Shown one piece after another: positions 55,556-64,000 of a stretch of DNA of 64,000 nucleotides. A model generated the notes under the pieces. That model was given only the letters and a program-made list of their open reading frames with translations, was not told where the DNA came from and searched no databases. Origin of the DNA: a virus; the IMG/VR virus record IMGVR_UViG_3300037111_000040, positions 1 through 64,000 of that record, one strand, 5' to 3'. Position 1 is the stretch's first letter. Every line of letters begins with the position of its first letter. Both the position numbers and the translations under genes were made by a program.

Positions 55556-58500
55556 ATGGCGATCCGCTTCAGAGGTTTCGATCTCGTTCACCCCATCAAC
55601 CGCCTCGCGGCTGGCTTCGCGACGCTGGCTACGAACGTTCGTGCCTACATCAACGGCGGATTCACGTTGCGCAATCCGCTCACGACTCCAATTGGTCCAG
55701 CGAGCCTTGGTTCGGAATCGGTGAGCACCGGAACGGTGTCGCAAACTGGCGGTGGAACGGCATGGACGAATCCATCTGACATCTTCTCGACGAGCGCCAC
55801 ATCCGCGCAGGTAAGCATCGCTCCGGGCGCAAGTTCGCAGACCTTAAACATTTCGGCGTTGGGGTTTGCGATACCGGCTACTGCGACGGTTACCGGCGTT
55901 GAGTTCTTGTTCTACAGCGGCTCCGGTTCTCTCCAGACAGCAAATGCAACGCTTCAGCCGACAGCAAATGGCATCGCCGCTGGACCTTCGGTCCCGACTA
56001 CTCTTGGTGGAACGATAGGCTACCCGGTTCTATGTGGAGGGATGGGTAACCTTCTCGGCTTCGCGTGGACACCTACGAACGTCAATGGAGCAACTGGAAT
56101 TGGTTTTCAAATCACTTGCGCCGTGGCTGGAGGCGGTCACTTTTTCGCTAACATAAGTCTTAATGCACTCGTCGTCACGGTCTACTACACGACCCAGATT
56201 CCCATCGCCCTTCCAGATGCTCCCTATACCATTCGTCGTCTGAACGACTCAACGCCTAATGGACCGTCTTCCGGTTATGCTCTGGTGATCGGCGCGGGTG
56301 GGAAGATGTACGTCAACAACACAGAGGTCGCCTCCGGACTCTCCGGAAACCCTGTGTCGCTGGTCCCGTTCCGCCCGAACGCTTCCGTTCAGCCGTGGAT
56401 GTACGTTGGAGATTCGGCACCGCAGGGAGACGTAACGATCACGGCATCCGGGTTCGTCTGCTCGGGGATGTTGAAGATTCGATCTGACGGTCTGACTTAC
56501 AAGATGGGCATCAAGGAGCCACAACTTGCGCCCGTAGTCTCGACTTCTTCGGGGACAGTGACCACGACAGGTACTCTGCTCGCCACGGATATCCCGTGGA
56601 CAAACTACCTCGGCCAAAATCCATCCTTCAACTACGGCGAATCGCACGGTCCGCCCGACCCGACGCCAGACGGGACGCCACCGTTCATCATCGAAGTTCT
56701 AAACGCATCGACGGTCACGGTCACATCGTTGACCGGCACAGCAACAATCAATGGCGGTTTGAAGGTCCCTACTGATGCTGGTCCGGCTCCGGGACCAACA
56801 AACCCCGGTGGCTACGTGCAGGTTGGCGGAGTCGTTCCGGGCTCAGTGTCGGTGGTCGTCGGCGCGTTCACGGACGGCGCTGGCAACGTTCTTCCACTTG
56901 GCCTCGCTCCGCTCTACATCACTTCGGTGGTCGACGTGGGCGGCAACATCGGCGTTGCGATCCCAGTTCCCTTCGGGGCGGAGCAGTTTCAAATCGGCAT
57001 CAACTCGACAGGCAACACGTTCTCCTCTAACTCTGGATCATTCGCACTCGTGGCTACAGTCACAACGAATGCACTGCCCACGACCACGGCTCTTCTTGGG
57101 AACCTGTCGCTCAGTTATTTTGACGACTCCCCGACGAGCGGAGGCGTCGCGGTGTATCTCTGGAGGAATCCGGATGATCCTTCGGGCTCCGGCCCATCGC
57201 ACTCGATCAGCAATGCTGTCGGAACCACGACAGGCAATTCGCTCATCTTCGACGCCAACTTCGGTTCGCAGGCGGTCCCCGCTCAACCGACAGGCATTCC
57301 CGGACCTCCAAGCCTCGATGAATACTCGACCGCTCCATCTGTCATTACCGTGCCGATGCAGTGGTTCGATATTTCTCCGGAAAGTGTTGTACTCGGAAGC
57401 GCTCCTGTATTCCCGGCACCGCTGACAAAGACTTATCCAACCAACACGAGCTTCGACAACTTCAATTTCTGTCTGACAGGAAATATCTACTTTCCATCGG
57501 CAGGAAACTACACCTTTGTCCTCACGTACAAAGACGACATCATCTGGGGAATCGGAGGGGGCGTAACTTTGTTCTCTGCGTCTGGAGAAAGCTTTCAGTA
57601 CGCATCCGGGAACCCGCCGACACTCTCATCGACCACCTCTCGGTCCACTACGCTATCTGAAGCCGGACAGTCGATCACAGTGGTGAGCGGTTTGCCGCTT
57701 CTTCCGCGCGTCACAGCGCTGTTCTCGGGCCATGGGCTTGGAGGAGTGGAGTCGCAGGCTACGGTCGTAGTAAGCGTCCCAAATGCTGGCGTATATCCAA
57801 TCGAGGTCGATTACGACTTCTGGTACCACTCAGGACGCATTCTTCTCATCAATGTCTCAGCTACCGCTGGTGGAGCGCCGACACTTGTTCCGCCGCTCCC
57901 AGCCAGTGTTCGTCAGGAAACACAGTACCGCTATGTCTATCGCTCCTCGACGACTGGGGCATTGTCTAATCCCTCTCCAGAATCCGCGCCAGAGACGGTA
58001 CCGGTCACGGCGAACACTGTCACTTCGTACTGGTCCAACGATCCGCAAGTCGATGTGGTGGATTACTATCGCGTCGACTCTACTACGGCAAATTTTACCT
58101 ATGTGGCGACCGGGCCAAACGACGACTTAGGTGGTGGTGGAACGAACACCCCGATCACCGACTCGCTTACCGATACAGAATTGGGCACCCAGCTTTTGGA
58201 GTACGACAACTTTGAACCATTCCCATCGATTGATCTTCCGCAGAAGGGAACTTGCAGCGTCTCAGGTGGAGTGATCACTTGGGTTTCAGGTGGCGCGATA
58301 GGAGGTTCGGCAACTGGATTCAACATCCGTTGGCTCGGAGGAACGGTGATCCTGATTGGTTCACCGACATCTCTCCCGTACATCTTCATCGCGCGTCCAA
58401 CGTCCACGACGACGATAGAAATACCCAATGTCCCGGATGGAACGAATCTCGTGTATGAGATTCCGGAACCTATTCTGGCAGCGCAGCCGATGCCTTACAT

Positions 58501-60871
58501 TGCCGGTCCTACCGACAACATTCCGTTCGCTTGCGGGGTTGGTGATCCGTTACGCCCAGCAACCTACTACTGGTCGAAAGGCAACAATCTTGATTCGGCT
58601 CCTGACACTAACCAGCAGGACATCACCGATCCATCGGAGACTCTCATCAACCTCGTGATGACGACTGGAAAAGTGCTCTTGGGTTCGATCAAGAGGTTCT
58701 GGAACATCGTTCCCAACTTCTTCAATGCACTCGCCACGGCCACTGGCACTTCAGGATCGACTTGGAGCACACGCCTCACGCCGATTGATCGTGGTCTGTT
58801 CATGCCGCGTTGTGTGGCCGTTTCAGGTGGAGGAAACGTGTTCTTCCGCGTCGATGACGGAGTCCACGTGTCGGTTGCTGGCTTGTCATCGAAGTCGATC
58901 ACAGATGAGACTCTCTATCCTCTCTTCTCGCATGAAGGTTCTATCCCAACTCCAGTCACAAGAAATGGCGTGATCATCTATCCTCCGGACGACACCCATC
59001 CACAATTCCAGCAATTCACCTACCAGAATGGGTATCTCTACTACGACTACGGCTACAACTTCAGCGGAACGATAGTTACGAATGTCAGCTTTGTTCCAGA
59101 GAATGCCGCGAGCGCTGGGAGCGGCATAGCGTGGTTGAACCCACCGGGCGCTCTGCTGTCTGGAACGCCAGTATCCGCTACGATCACGAGTTGGTCGGTA
59201 AGCGGCGGCGTAATGACATTCATATCCGATAACGATTTTGTGGCTGGAGAAGCGGTTAATTTTGCGGACATGGTGGCTGGTTCATTTCTTAACGGAATTC
59301 CGCTGGTTGTAATATCTTCTGGTTTGAGTTCAACGCAGTTTTCGGCGGTCTTCCCCTATCCAGACACGGGAGCGACGGCTGATTCCGGAAACGCCACTCC
59401 AGCCATCCCTAACTATGCGTCTCTTTCGATTCCGAATCCTCCGTTTACTCCTGACGCTGGAGAATATGTAGCTTATTCTCTTCCAACCGCTGCACTACCT
59501 CCAAACAGCGGATTCACTACGTTCGCCGGAGCAAAGGCTGGAATCGCGTCGGCAAGCTGGATTGCAGGCGGAGCCTGTGGCACGGCTAATACCGGAACTC
59601 CAGACACTCCATTCCTCACCGACGTGGACTGTGGATGGAGCGGTTTCACGGTTCCCACTCTCCCCGTGGGTGCTGTCATCACCAGAATCTATCCTGTGGC
59701 AGTCATGGCGAATTTTGAAACAGCCAGCGGTTTTTATTTTGTTCTATCGGGTGGTGTTGGTGTCACAGAGGTGTGGAGCGAGTATGTTACAGCGGACGGC
59801 CAATATAGTGCTCCCTCACCAGCAGATTCATTGGGAAGTTTGGCTGCCGATATCACTGGAGCTTACCTCAATCTAAACCTCACGGCTCGAACTGGACCAT
59901 GGCCGGGTCGAGTTGATGTCTCTTCCGTCGCACTTGCCGTCTACTACACGGTTTCAAGCGGTGCTCTGCCATCGAATCAATCACAGACCTTAGAACTCAC
60001 AGGAACCGGGTTGTCGATTCCTCCGGGGGCTGTGGTAACTGGTATCGAGATCGATTTCGAAAGCGGATTGGTTTTCGGTGGCGCAAGCGACGAGACCATT
60101 CAACTGACAGTAAGTGGAACTCCAGTCGGAAATGTTAAGGCAATCAATCCGGGATCGTGGCCTTTGCCGTACACCCTCGGCGGAAACGGCGATCTATGGG
60201 GACAGGGAGGAATGTCGGGCACACAGGCCAACAACTTGGGAGCGAACTTCGCTTCAGGTCTGAATCTAGGATCACAGTTGAATCTTAATGAAGTGTCTCT
60301 GACTGTTTTCTACGAGGCTTCCGTTGAGGAAACAGGGAACGCTACCTTGGTATTTGACACCGCCGCTGAGGGATGGATTCTGGATAAATACATCGGCCCA
60401 ATTCCAACTATACACGCGGCAGACGAAGGTGAAAGCCAGCAGGGAATCCTTGTCGGTTGCTCGGACGGCACAGTACGCCTCATGTCTTCCTCCGGAACCG
60501 AAACCGTAACTGGAACGGTTCTCACCCCCGCTTTCGGCGGCGTCGGATGGCAGAATATGTACGAAGCGACGGTCGAGTACACTTCAAATCAGGCGGTGAC
60601 ACTGACGTTCATCGTTGCCGATGAAGGCAACGGAAGTTATGGACCTCCGCCAATCACACTCCCGGCGACGACGGAGGAACCTACGAAGTACACCTTCAAG
60701 GTTGGTGCGAACAAGTACAAGCTCCTGCAGATGCAGTTCCAGTCCACGGACCCCGCTTTGGCGGTGTACCTTGACGGCTGTATCTTGAACGTCCATGACT
60801 GGGGCTCCTCGGCACCATACCGCCCGGTTAATCCGTTCACACCTTCCGGAGGCACAGGGGGTCAAGCATGA
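55556..60871 (+). CDS. Giant beta-rich tail protein with PA14-like domain
   Basis: ATG two bases after the previous stop; 1771 residues, nearly all beta. Two copies of one domain occur, near 85-210 (VTGVEFLFYSGSGSLQ) and near 1480-1590 (VTGIEIDFESGLVFGG). Near 640-780 GNYTFVLTYKDDIIWGIGGG and PIEVDYDFWYHSGRILLI fit a PA14-like sugar-binding domain. A module with ISSGLSSTQF is shared with the 44199 fibre. Likely a tail or baseplate hub carrying receptor-binding parts. Confidence 0.65.
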   Translation: MAIRFRGFDLVHPINRLAAGFATLATNVRAYINGGFTLRNPLTTPIGPASLGSESVSTGTVSQTGGGTAWTNPSDIFSTSATSAQVSIAPGASSQTLNISALGFAIPATATVTGVEFLFYSGSGSLQTANATLQPTANGIAAGPSVPTTLGGTIGYPVLCGGMGNLLGFAWTPTNVNGATGIGFQITCAVAGGGHFFANISLNALVVTVYYTTQIPIALPDAPYTIRRLNDSTPNGPSSGYALVIGAGGKMYVNNTEVASGLSGNPVSLVPFRPNASVQPWMYVGDSAPQGDVTITASGFVCSGMLKIRSDGLTYKMGIKEPQLAPVVSTSSGTVTTTGTLLATDIPWTNYLGQNPSFNYGESHGPPDPTPDGTPPFIIEVLNASTVTVTSLTGTATINGGLKVPTDAGPAPGPTNPGGYVQVGGVVPGSVSVVVGAFTDGAGNVLPLGLAPLYITSVVDVGGNIGVAIPVPFGAEQFQIGINSTGNTFSSNSGSFALVATVTTNALPTTTALLGNLSLSYFDDSPTSGGVAVYLWRNPDDPSGSGPSHSISNAVGTTTGNSLIFDANFGSQAVPAQPTGIPGPPSLDEYSTAPSVITVPMQWFDISPESVVLGSAPVFPAPLTKTYPTNTSFDNFNFCLTGNIYFPSAGNYTFVLTYKDDIIWGIGGGVTLFSASGESFQYASGNPPTLSSTTSRSTTLSEAGQSITVVSGLPLLPRVTALFSGHGLGGVESQATVVVSVPNAGVYPIEVDYDFWYHSGRILLINVSATAGGAPTLVPPLPASVRQETQYRYVYRSSTTGALSNPSPESAPETVPVTANTVTSYWSNDPQVDVVDYYRVDSTTANFTYVATGPNDDLGGGGTNTPITDSLTDTELGTQLLEYDNFEPFPSIDLPQKGTCSVSGGVITWVSGGAIGGSATGFNIRWLGGTVILIGSPTSLPYIFIARPTSTTTIEIPNVPDGTNLVYEIPEPILAAQPMPYIAGPTDNIPFACGVGDPLRPATYYWSKGNNLDSAPDTNQQDITDPSETLINLVMTTGKVLLGSIKRFWNIVPNFFNALATATGTSGSTWSTRLTPIDRGLFMPRCVAVSGGGNVFFRVDDGVHVSVAGLSSKSITDETLYPLFSHEGSIPTPVTRNGVIIYPPDDTHPQFQQFTYQNGYLYYDYGYNFSGTIVTNVSFVPENAASAGSGIAWLNPPGALLSGTPVSATITSWSVSGGVMTFISDNDFVAGEAVNFADMVAGSFLNGIPLVVISSGLSSTQFSAVFPYPDTGATADSGNATPAIPNYASLSIPNPPFTPDAGEYVAYSLPTAALPPNSGFTTFAGAKAGIASASWIAGGACGTANTGTPDTPFLTDVDCGWSGFTVPTLPVGAVITRIYPVAVMANFETASGFYFVLSGGVGVTEVWSEYVTADGQYSAPSPADSLGSLAADITGAYLNLNLTARTGPWPGRVDVSSVALAVYYTVSSGALPSNQSQTLELTGTGLSIPPGAVVTGIEIDFESGLVFGGASDETIQLTVSGTPVGNVKAINPGSWPLPYTLGGNGDLWGQGGMSGTQANNLGANFASGLNLGSQLNLNEVSLTVFYEASVEETGNATLVFDTAAEGWILDKYIGPIPTIHAADEGESQQGILVGCSDGTVRLMSSSGTETVTGTVLTPAFGGVGWQNMYEATVEYTSNQAVTLTFIVADEGNGSYGPPPITLPATTEEPTKYTFKVGANKYKLLQMQFQSTDPALAVYLDGCILNVHDWGSSAPYRPVNPFTPSGGTGGQA

Positions 60872-61029
60872 AATTCGGAAGCATAACATCTCGACGCTGT
60901 CGTAGGTGCGGAGCCGTTAGCAATGCACAGTTGCCTGATACTGATACCCATCGCAACCTAAACACGCATCGGCTGTGTGACAAATGCACGAAGTGGCAAA
61001 AAGTAAATCAGAAGAGGGCTGTTAAATGA
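60868..61029 (+). CDS. Small zinc-ribbon protein (53 aa)
   Basis: ATG overlaps the giant gene stop, and its stop overlaps the next ATG. CRRCG and CDKC form a zinc ribbon in a basic context (NQKRAVK). Unknown. Confidence 0.55.
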   Translation: MKFGSITSRRCRRCGAVSNAQLPDTDTHRNLNTHRLCDKCTKWQKVNQKRAVK

Positions 61030-62342
61030 GCACAAACCCAGTCTCAATGCGATTGCCAATCGGAATCGAGGGAAAAGCCGAGCCCGAAGTTGTGGAGACT
61101 ATTCAATACCACGACGACGCGATTACCGACCTGCAACAGGCGATTCCGAAACTAAAATCTCAGATCGATTCTTTGGTGACTACTGTCGGGGCGGTGACTG
61201 CGTCATCTTCTTCGTCGAGTGGCTCCTCACAGAGCATCACGAACATCATAAACAACATTGGGTTCGTCAACCCGCAACAGGGAGTGACCATCTATGCGAC
61301 GCAGCCTAGCGATGAGGGTGCGCTGATCATTCTGAGTGACGCATCGCCTATCGCGGTGACCCTCACATCTGCCGGATCGATTCCCGGAATCACTCTTCCG
61401 TGGTACACATTCTTCCTCAATTTAGGATCGGGAACCGCCACTTTGACTCCAGCTACAGGGACGATCAGCTATCCCGGAAACCTTGGCGCGGCCTCCATGC
61501 CGGTGATCGCCGAAGCTATGGCGCTGGTCTACTTCGACGGGACAAATTTCTGGGCAGCTACCGTAATCGCAGGTGTGAGCGGATCAGGAACGACCGGCTA
61601 CATCCCTGTCTTTACAGGACCGACTGCCTTAGGAGACAGTCATCTTGACGATGGCGTAACGACTACTGGCATCATAACATCAAGTGAACCTTTAACTTGT
61701 AGCGATACTTCAACTACACCATCTTACTTTGCCGGTGTCTTATCTGGTGGTAGTGGTGCTGTCTTCGGCGCGACAGGTCAATCAGCTACTGACTTGTATA
61801 ACGACCTTGTTGGTAACTTTGGCAACATTGTGCCGATTCTTGCTGTTGCGGAAGGTACCTCGTACTTCGGGTCGTTGTCAACAGCACCTGGTGTTTCACC
61901 TACTATACTTTGGTCAGGAGCTTTCCTCGGTGTCAGTTGTGATGGCACTACTGCTGGTTCTAATGGATTCCTTTCATTCTTTGATAACAACTTCGCTGAG
62001 ACGCCCTTTTACATTGGCGGCACGAATCAGATCTACGTTCAACCGGCTAATAATACTGACTACCCATCTGCTCATGGCTATGTTGGTATTAACAACCCCT
62101 CTCCGGCTGTCCAGTTAGATGTAATTGGAGACATAGGCATAAGTGGTAACATAGCTATTCCTGCTAAGGTCACAGGTTATCACGGAACGGGTGCCGGTGA
62201 TGTTGATGTGCAGATGAGCGATGGGACAGGTTCTGCCGGAAACATGGCTATTTTTGACGCAGGCGGTGGTCTCACAGATGGCGGACCACCGGCAGGCGGC
62301 GGTGTTGGTTTCGCTCAGATATTTTTGTTGATGGGTGCATAA
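61026..62342 (+). CDS. Tail fibre protein, mosaic
   Basis: The product has 438 residues. N-terminal attachment-like part with a helix and Ser-rich linker (ASSSSSSGSSQSI), then beta-rich repeats. From about 61660 to 62200 codon use turns AT-richer, pointing to a swapped distal domain. GYVGINNPSPAVQLDVIGDI is typical of phage fibre tips. Confidence 0.65.
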   Translation: MSTNPVSMRLPIGIEGKAEPEVVETIQYHDDAITDLQQAIPKLKSQIDSLVTTVGAVTASSSSSSGSSQSITNIINNIGFVNPQQGVTIYATQPSDEGALIILSDASPIAVTLTSAGSIPGITLPWYTFFLNLGSGTATLTPATGTISYPGNLGAASMPVIAEAMALVYFDGTNFWAATVIAGVSGSGTTGYIPVFTGPTALGDSHLDDGVTTTGIITSSEPLTCSDTSTTPSYFAGVLSGGSGAVFGATGQSATDLYNDLVGNFGNIVPILAVAEGTSYFGSLSTAPGVSPTILWSGAFLGVSCDGTTAGSNGFLSFFDNNFAETPFYIGGTNQIYVQPANNTDYPSAHGYVGINNPSPAVQLDVIGDIGISGNIAIPAKVTGYHGTGAGDVDVQMSDGTGSAGNMAIFDAGGGLTDGGPPAGGGVGFAQIFLLMGA

Positions 62343-62669
62343 ATGCCGACTACGATCAGAGTTCTCGCACAAGCATATCCCACGGCCACGGTCGAGACGA
62401 CTCTCTATACCTGTGCGACGACATCAGCGGTCATCTCCACGCTTACCATCTGCAACAACAGTGCCACCGCAGACGCGATCACTATGAGAATATGCGTCGG
62501 GGGGGCTGGCGATTCGAACGAGCAATTGATTCTTAGTGGAACGACTGTTGGAGGAAATGGAGTGCTTGCTCTGACAGTCGGCATCACCATGGAGAACACG
62601 GACGTAATAAAAGTCACTTCCGCAAATGGAACAAGTGCATTCAATTTGTTCGGTCAGGAAAACTCATGA
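62343..62669 (+). CDS. Small fibre-associated protein (108 aa)
   Basis: ATG immediately after the fibre stop. Beta-rich ([40 protein letters not shown]), resembling small phage tail accessory proteins. The stop overlaps the next ATG. Confidence 0.55.
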   Translation: MPTTIRVLAQAYPTATVETTLYTCATTSAVISTLTICNNSATADAITMRICVGGAGDSNEQLILSGTTVGGNGVLALTVGITMENTDVIKVTSANGTSAFNLFGQENS

Positions 62670-63445
62670 GCATCGAATCTTATCCTCCCGGATTTCAGGG
62701 TCCCCAAGGCGCAACCGGCAGTCAGGGAAATGCTGGCGTACAGGGAAACACAGGCACTCAAGGTGCTACGGGAACACAGGGTCCGACAGGTTCGCAAGGC
62801 ACCACCGGCACTACTGGTACTCAAGGAACTCAGGGAGTACAGGGAACCCAAGGTGTTCAAGGAACGGTTGGAACTGGCACTCAAGGCACGACTGGCACGC
62901 AAGGAGATACTGGAGGAACTGGTTTACAAGGCACACAAGGAGCACAGGGGAGACAGGGAGCACAAGTACAGGGTGCAACCGGAGGGACTGGGCCTCAAGG
63001 AACTCAAGGACTTCAGGGGCCAGCACAAGGGTTGCAAGGTGCAACTGGTGGTACTGGACCTCAAGGAGCCACTGGTGCTCAGGGAGCACAAGGCAGACAG
63101 GGTGCCACTTCGGATATACGGTTGAAAAAAGATATTCGACCCTATCCCGGTGGCGTGCAGACAGTATTAGGAATTAAGCCTTGTATCTTCAAATACAATG
63201 GCCTGTACGATACCGCAGACGATGGCATTGACAAGGTTGGTATCATTGCTAACGAGTTGCAGGGCGTCATACCACAAGCAGTCTATGGGGTCAAGGGTAA
63301 GCTTCACCCTGAAGATGAGGAAACTTCCGACATTCTGCATTACGATTTGACGCCTTTAGTGATGGCAAACACGAACGCCATAAAAGAAGTCGTTGCGACA
63401 GTGGATGATCTGCTTCTCAGAGTCAAAAAGTTAGAAGGCGAATGA
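62666..63445 (+). CDS. Collagen-like tail fibre with S74-type chaperone
   Basis: The product has 259 residues. Residues of about 8-148 are Gly-X-Y repeats ([13 protein letters not shown]...) rich in Gln and Thr. The C-terminus [24 protein letters not shown] and [17 protein letters not shown] is the Peptidase S74/intramolecular chaperone pattern, in which a Ser-Asp cut releases the chaperone after trimerisation. A receptor-binding fibre is likely. Confidence 0.8.
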   Translation: MSIESYPPGFQGPQGATGSQGNAGVQGNTGTQGATGTQGPTGSQGTTGTTGTQGTQGVQGTQGVQGTVGTGTQGTTGTQGDTGGTGLQGTQGAQGRQGAQVQGATGGTGPQGTQGLQGPAQGLQGATGGTGPQGATGAQGAQGRQGATSDIRLKKDIRPYPGGVQTVLGIKPCIFKYNGLYDTADDGIDKVGIIANELQGVIPQAVYGVKGKLHPEDEETSDILHYDLTPLVMANTNAIKEVVATVDDLLLRVKKLEGE

Positions 63446-63485
63446 CCATGCTGTGCTGCTCAGCGGTCAGAAAGTTAGAAGGCGA
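63427..63485 (+). repeat. Direct repeat at the chaperone end
   Basis: AAAGTTAGAAGGCGA occurs at 63427-63441 and 63471-63485. The first encodes the end of the S74 protein; the second would encode a variant ending (VRKLEGDV, stop), a likely relic of fibre exchange. Confidence 0.5.
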
Positions 63486-64000
63486 TGTCTAATAGGAACT
63501 TCGTCCGCTCGGTGTTGGCAGAGGGCGGCGAAATCAAGCAACTAATGATTGCTTCCACAGACTCCGGTGGTCTCGGACTGTGTAATCCATCTGTGTTTGT
63601 TGACCGCGACGAACTCTGGATGATTCTGCGAAACGTCAACTATACACTCTACCATGCGGAGAACGGGCAAACGTTCAACAATCGCTTCGGTCCTCTCGCC
63701 TATCTCAATCCCGAAAACGACCTGCATTTACGGACAACGAATTTCCTTTGCAAACTCGCTCCAAGCCTCGAAATCGAACGCTATTGGAAGATTGACACAA
63801 GCATGCTCGATAAAGAGCCGCTATGGGAGTTTGTCGGGCTTGAGGACGCACGCCTCGTTCGGTGGGATGGACATCTCTATGCCATTGGGTGTCGGCGAGA
63901 CACCACAACCAACGGGCAAAGCAGAATGGAATTTTCAGAACTGGAAGTGACAGATAAATCTGTAAAAGAAATTGGTCGCTACCGCATTGAGCACCCCACA
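63485..64000 (+). CDS. Beta-propeller glycosidase/phosphorylase-like protein, partial
   Basis: ATG after AGAAGGCG; 172 codons seen, running off the window. NPSVFVDRDELWMILRNVNY, ENDLHLRTTNFLC and GLEDARLVRWDGHLYAIGCR resemble five-bladed propeller enzymes of the GH130/GH43 type, with the EDxR element. It may process surface glycans near the fibres. Confidence 0.55.
   Translation, partial: MSNRNFVRSVLAEGGEIKQLMIASTDSGGLGLCNPSVFVDRDELWMILRNVNYTLYHAENGQTFNNRFGPLAYLNPENDLHLRTTNFLCKLAPSLEIERYWKIDTSMLDKEPLWEFVGLEDARLVRWDGHLYAIGCRRDTTTNGQSRMEFSELEVTDKSVKEIGRYRIEHPT

Noticed and set aside
62690-63110. Regular short repeats resembling a CRISPR array
   Set aside because: The repeats are irregular Gly-X-Y codons of a collagen-like fibre with no fixed spacer length.

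Overview
The window is one continuous segment of a tailed double-stranded DNA phage genome, open at both ends. The evidence is a gene order of large terminase, portal, scaffold, major capsid protein, connectors, fibres and lysis genes, together with very tight gene packing (many ATGA or GTGA stop/start overlaps) and no tRNA, rRNA or host housekeeping gene. No tape-measure protein or tail-tube gene is visible between capsid and fibres, so a short-tailed (podovirus-like) particle is more likely than a long-tailed one, but this is inference. The host is not shown by the sequence. Sec, lipoprotein and Tat-type signal peptides on phage genes, an outer-membrane-like protein and a sedolisin protease point to a diderm soil-type bacterium; Acidobacteriota would fit but is unproved.

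Layout. Positions 1-9.84 kb hold a leftward block of small genes, many with zinc-ribbon Cys pairs, plus a SAM-dependent methyltransferase, a ParB-like protein and a DUF4942-type DNA methyltransferase. Two inverted-repeat promoters of near-identical design (about 5.93 and 9.08 kb) drive parts of it. Positions 10.38-13.51 kb hold a leftward GC-rich three-gene module: a MoxR-like AAA ATPase, a DUF3150-like protein and a metallopeptidase/VWA protein. Predicted nuclease genes lie on both sides of it. Positions 13.5-15.2 kb form the divergence point and look like a replication origin: about 1 kb of non-coding DNA, a switch from pyrimidine-rich to purine-rich top strand, a G-quadruplex motif, a DnaA-box match and a parS-like palindrome.

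Positions 15.2-28.7 kb hold rightward early and middle genes: ATP-grasp-like protein, Fic protein, MazG-like protein, DNA methylase, HTH proteins, a small metallopeptidase and many short proteins. Positions 28.7-44.2 kb hold the packaging and head module. Positions 44.2-52.7 kb hold a secreted-type fibre followed by a lysis/export cluster: a small membrane protein, a sedolisin-like protease behind two membrane helices, a Tat-type lipoprotein, a beta-barrel-like protein and a SleB-type lysin. Positions 52.7-64 kb hold basic proteins, a connector, a 1771-residue tail protein, fibres (one collagen-like with an S74-type chaperone) and the start of a beta-propeller glycosidase-like gene.

Three patterns run across the window. 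About ten genes or domains look like homing or HNH-type nucleases, including an intein in the terminase. At least eight short, very lysine/arginine-rich proteins sit among the virion genes, several behind a promoter-terminator leader. A family of promoters shares an A/T-rich block before TTGACA, three of them with an inverted repeat around the -35 element.
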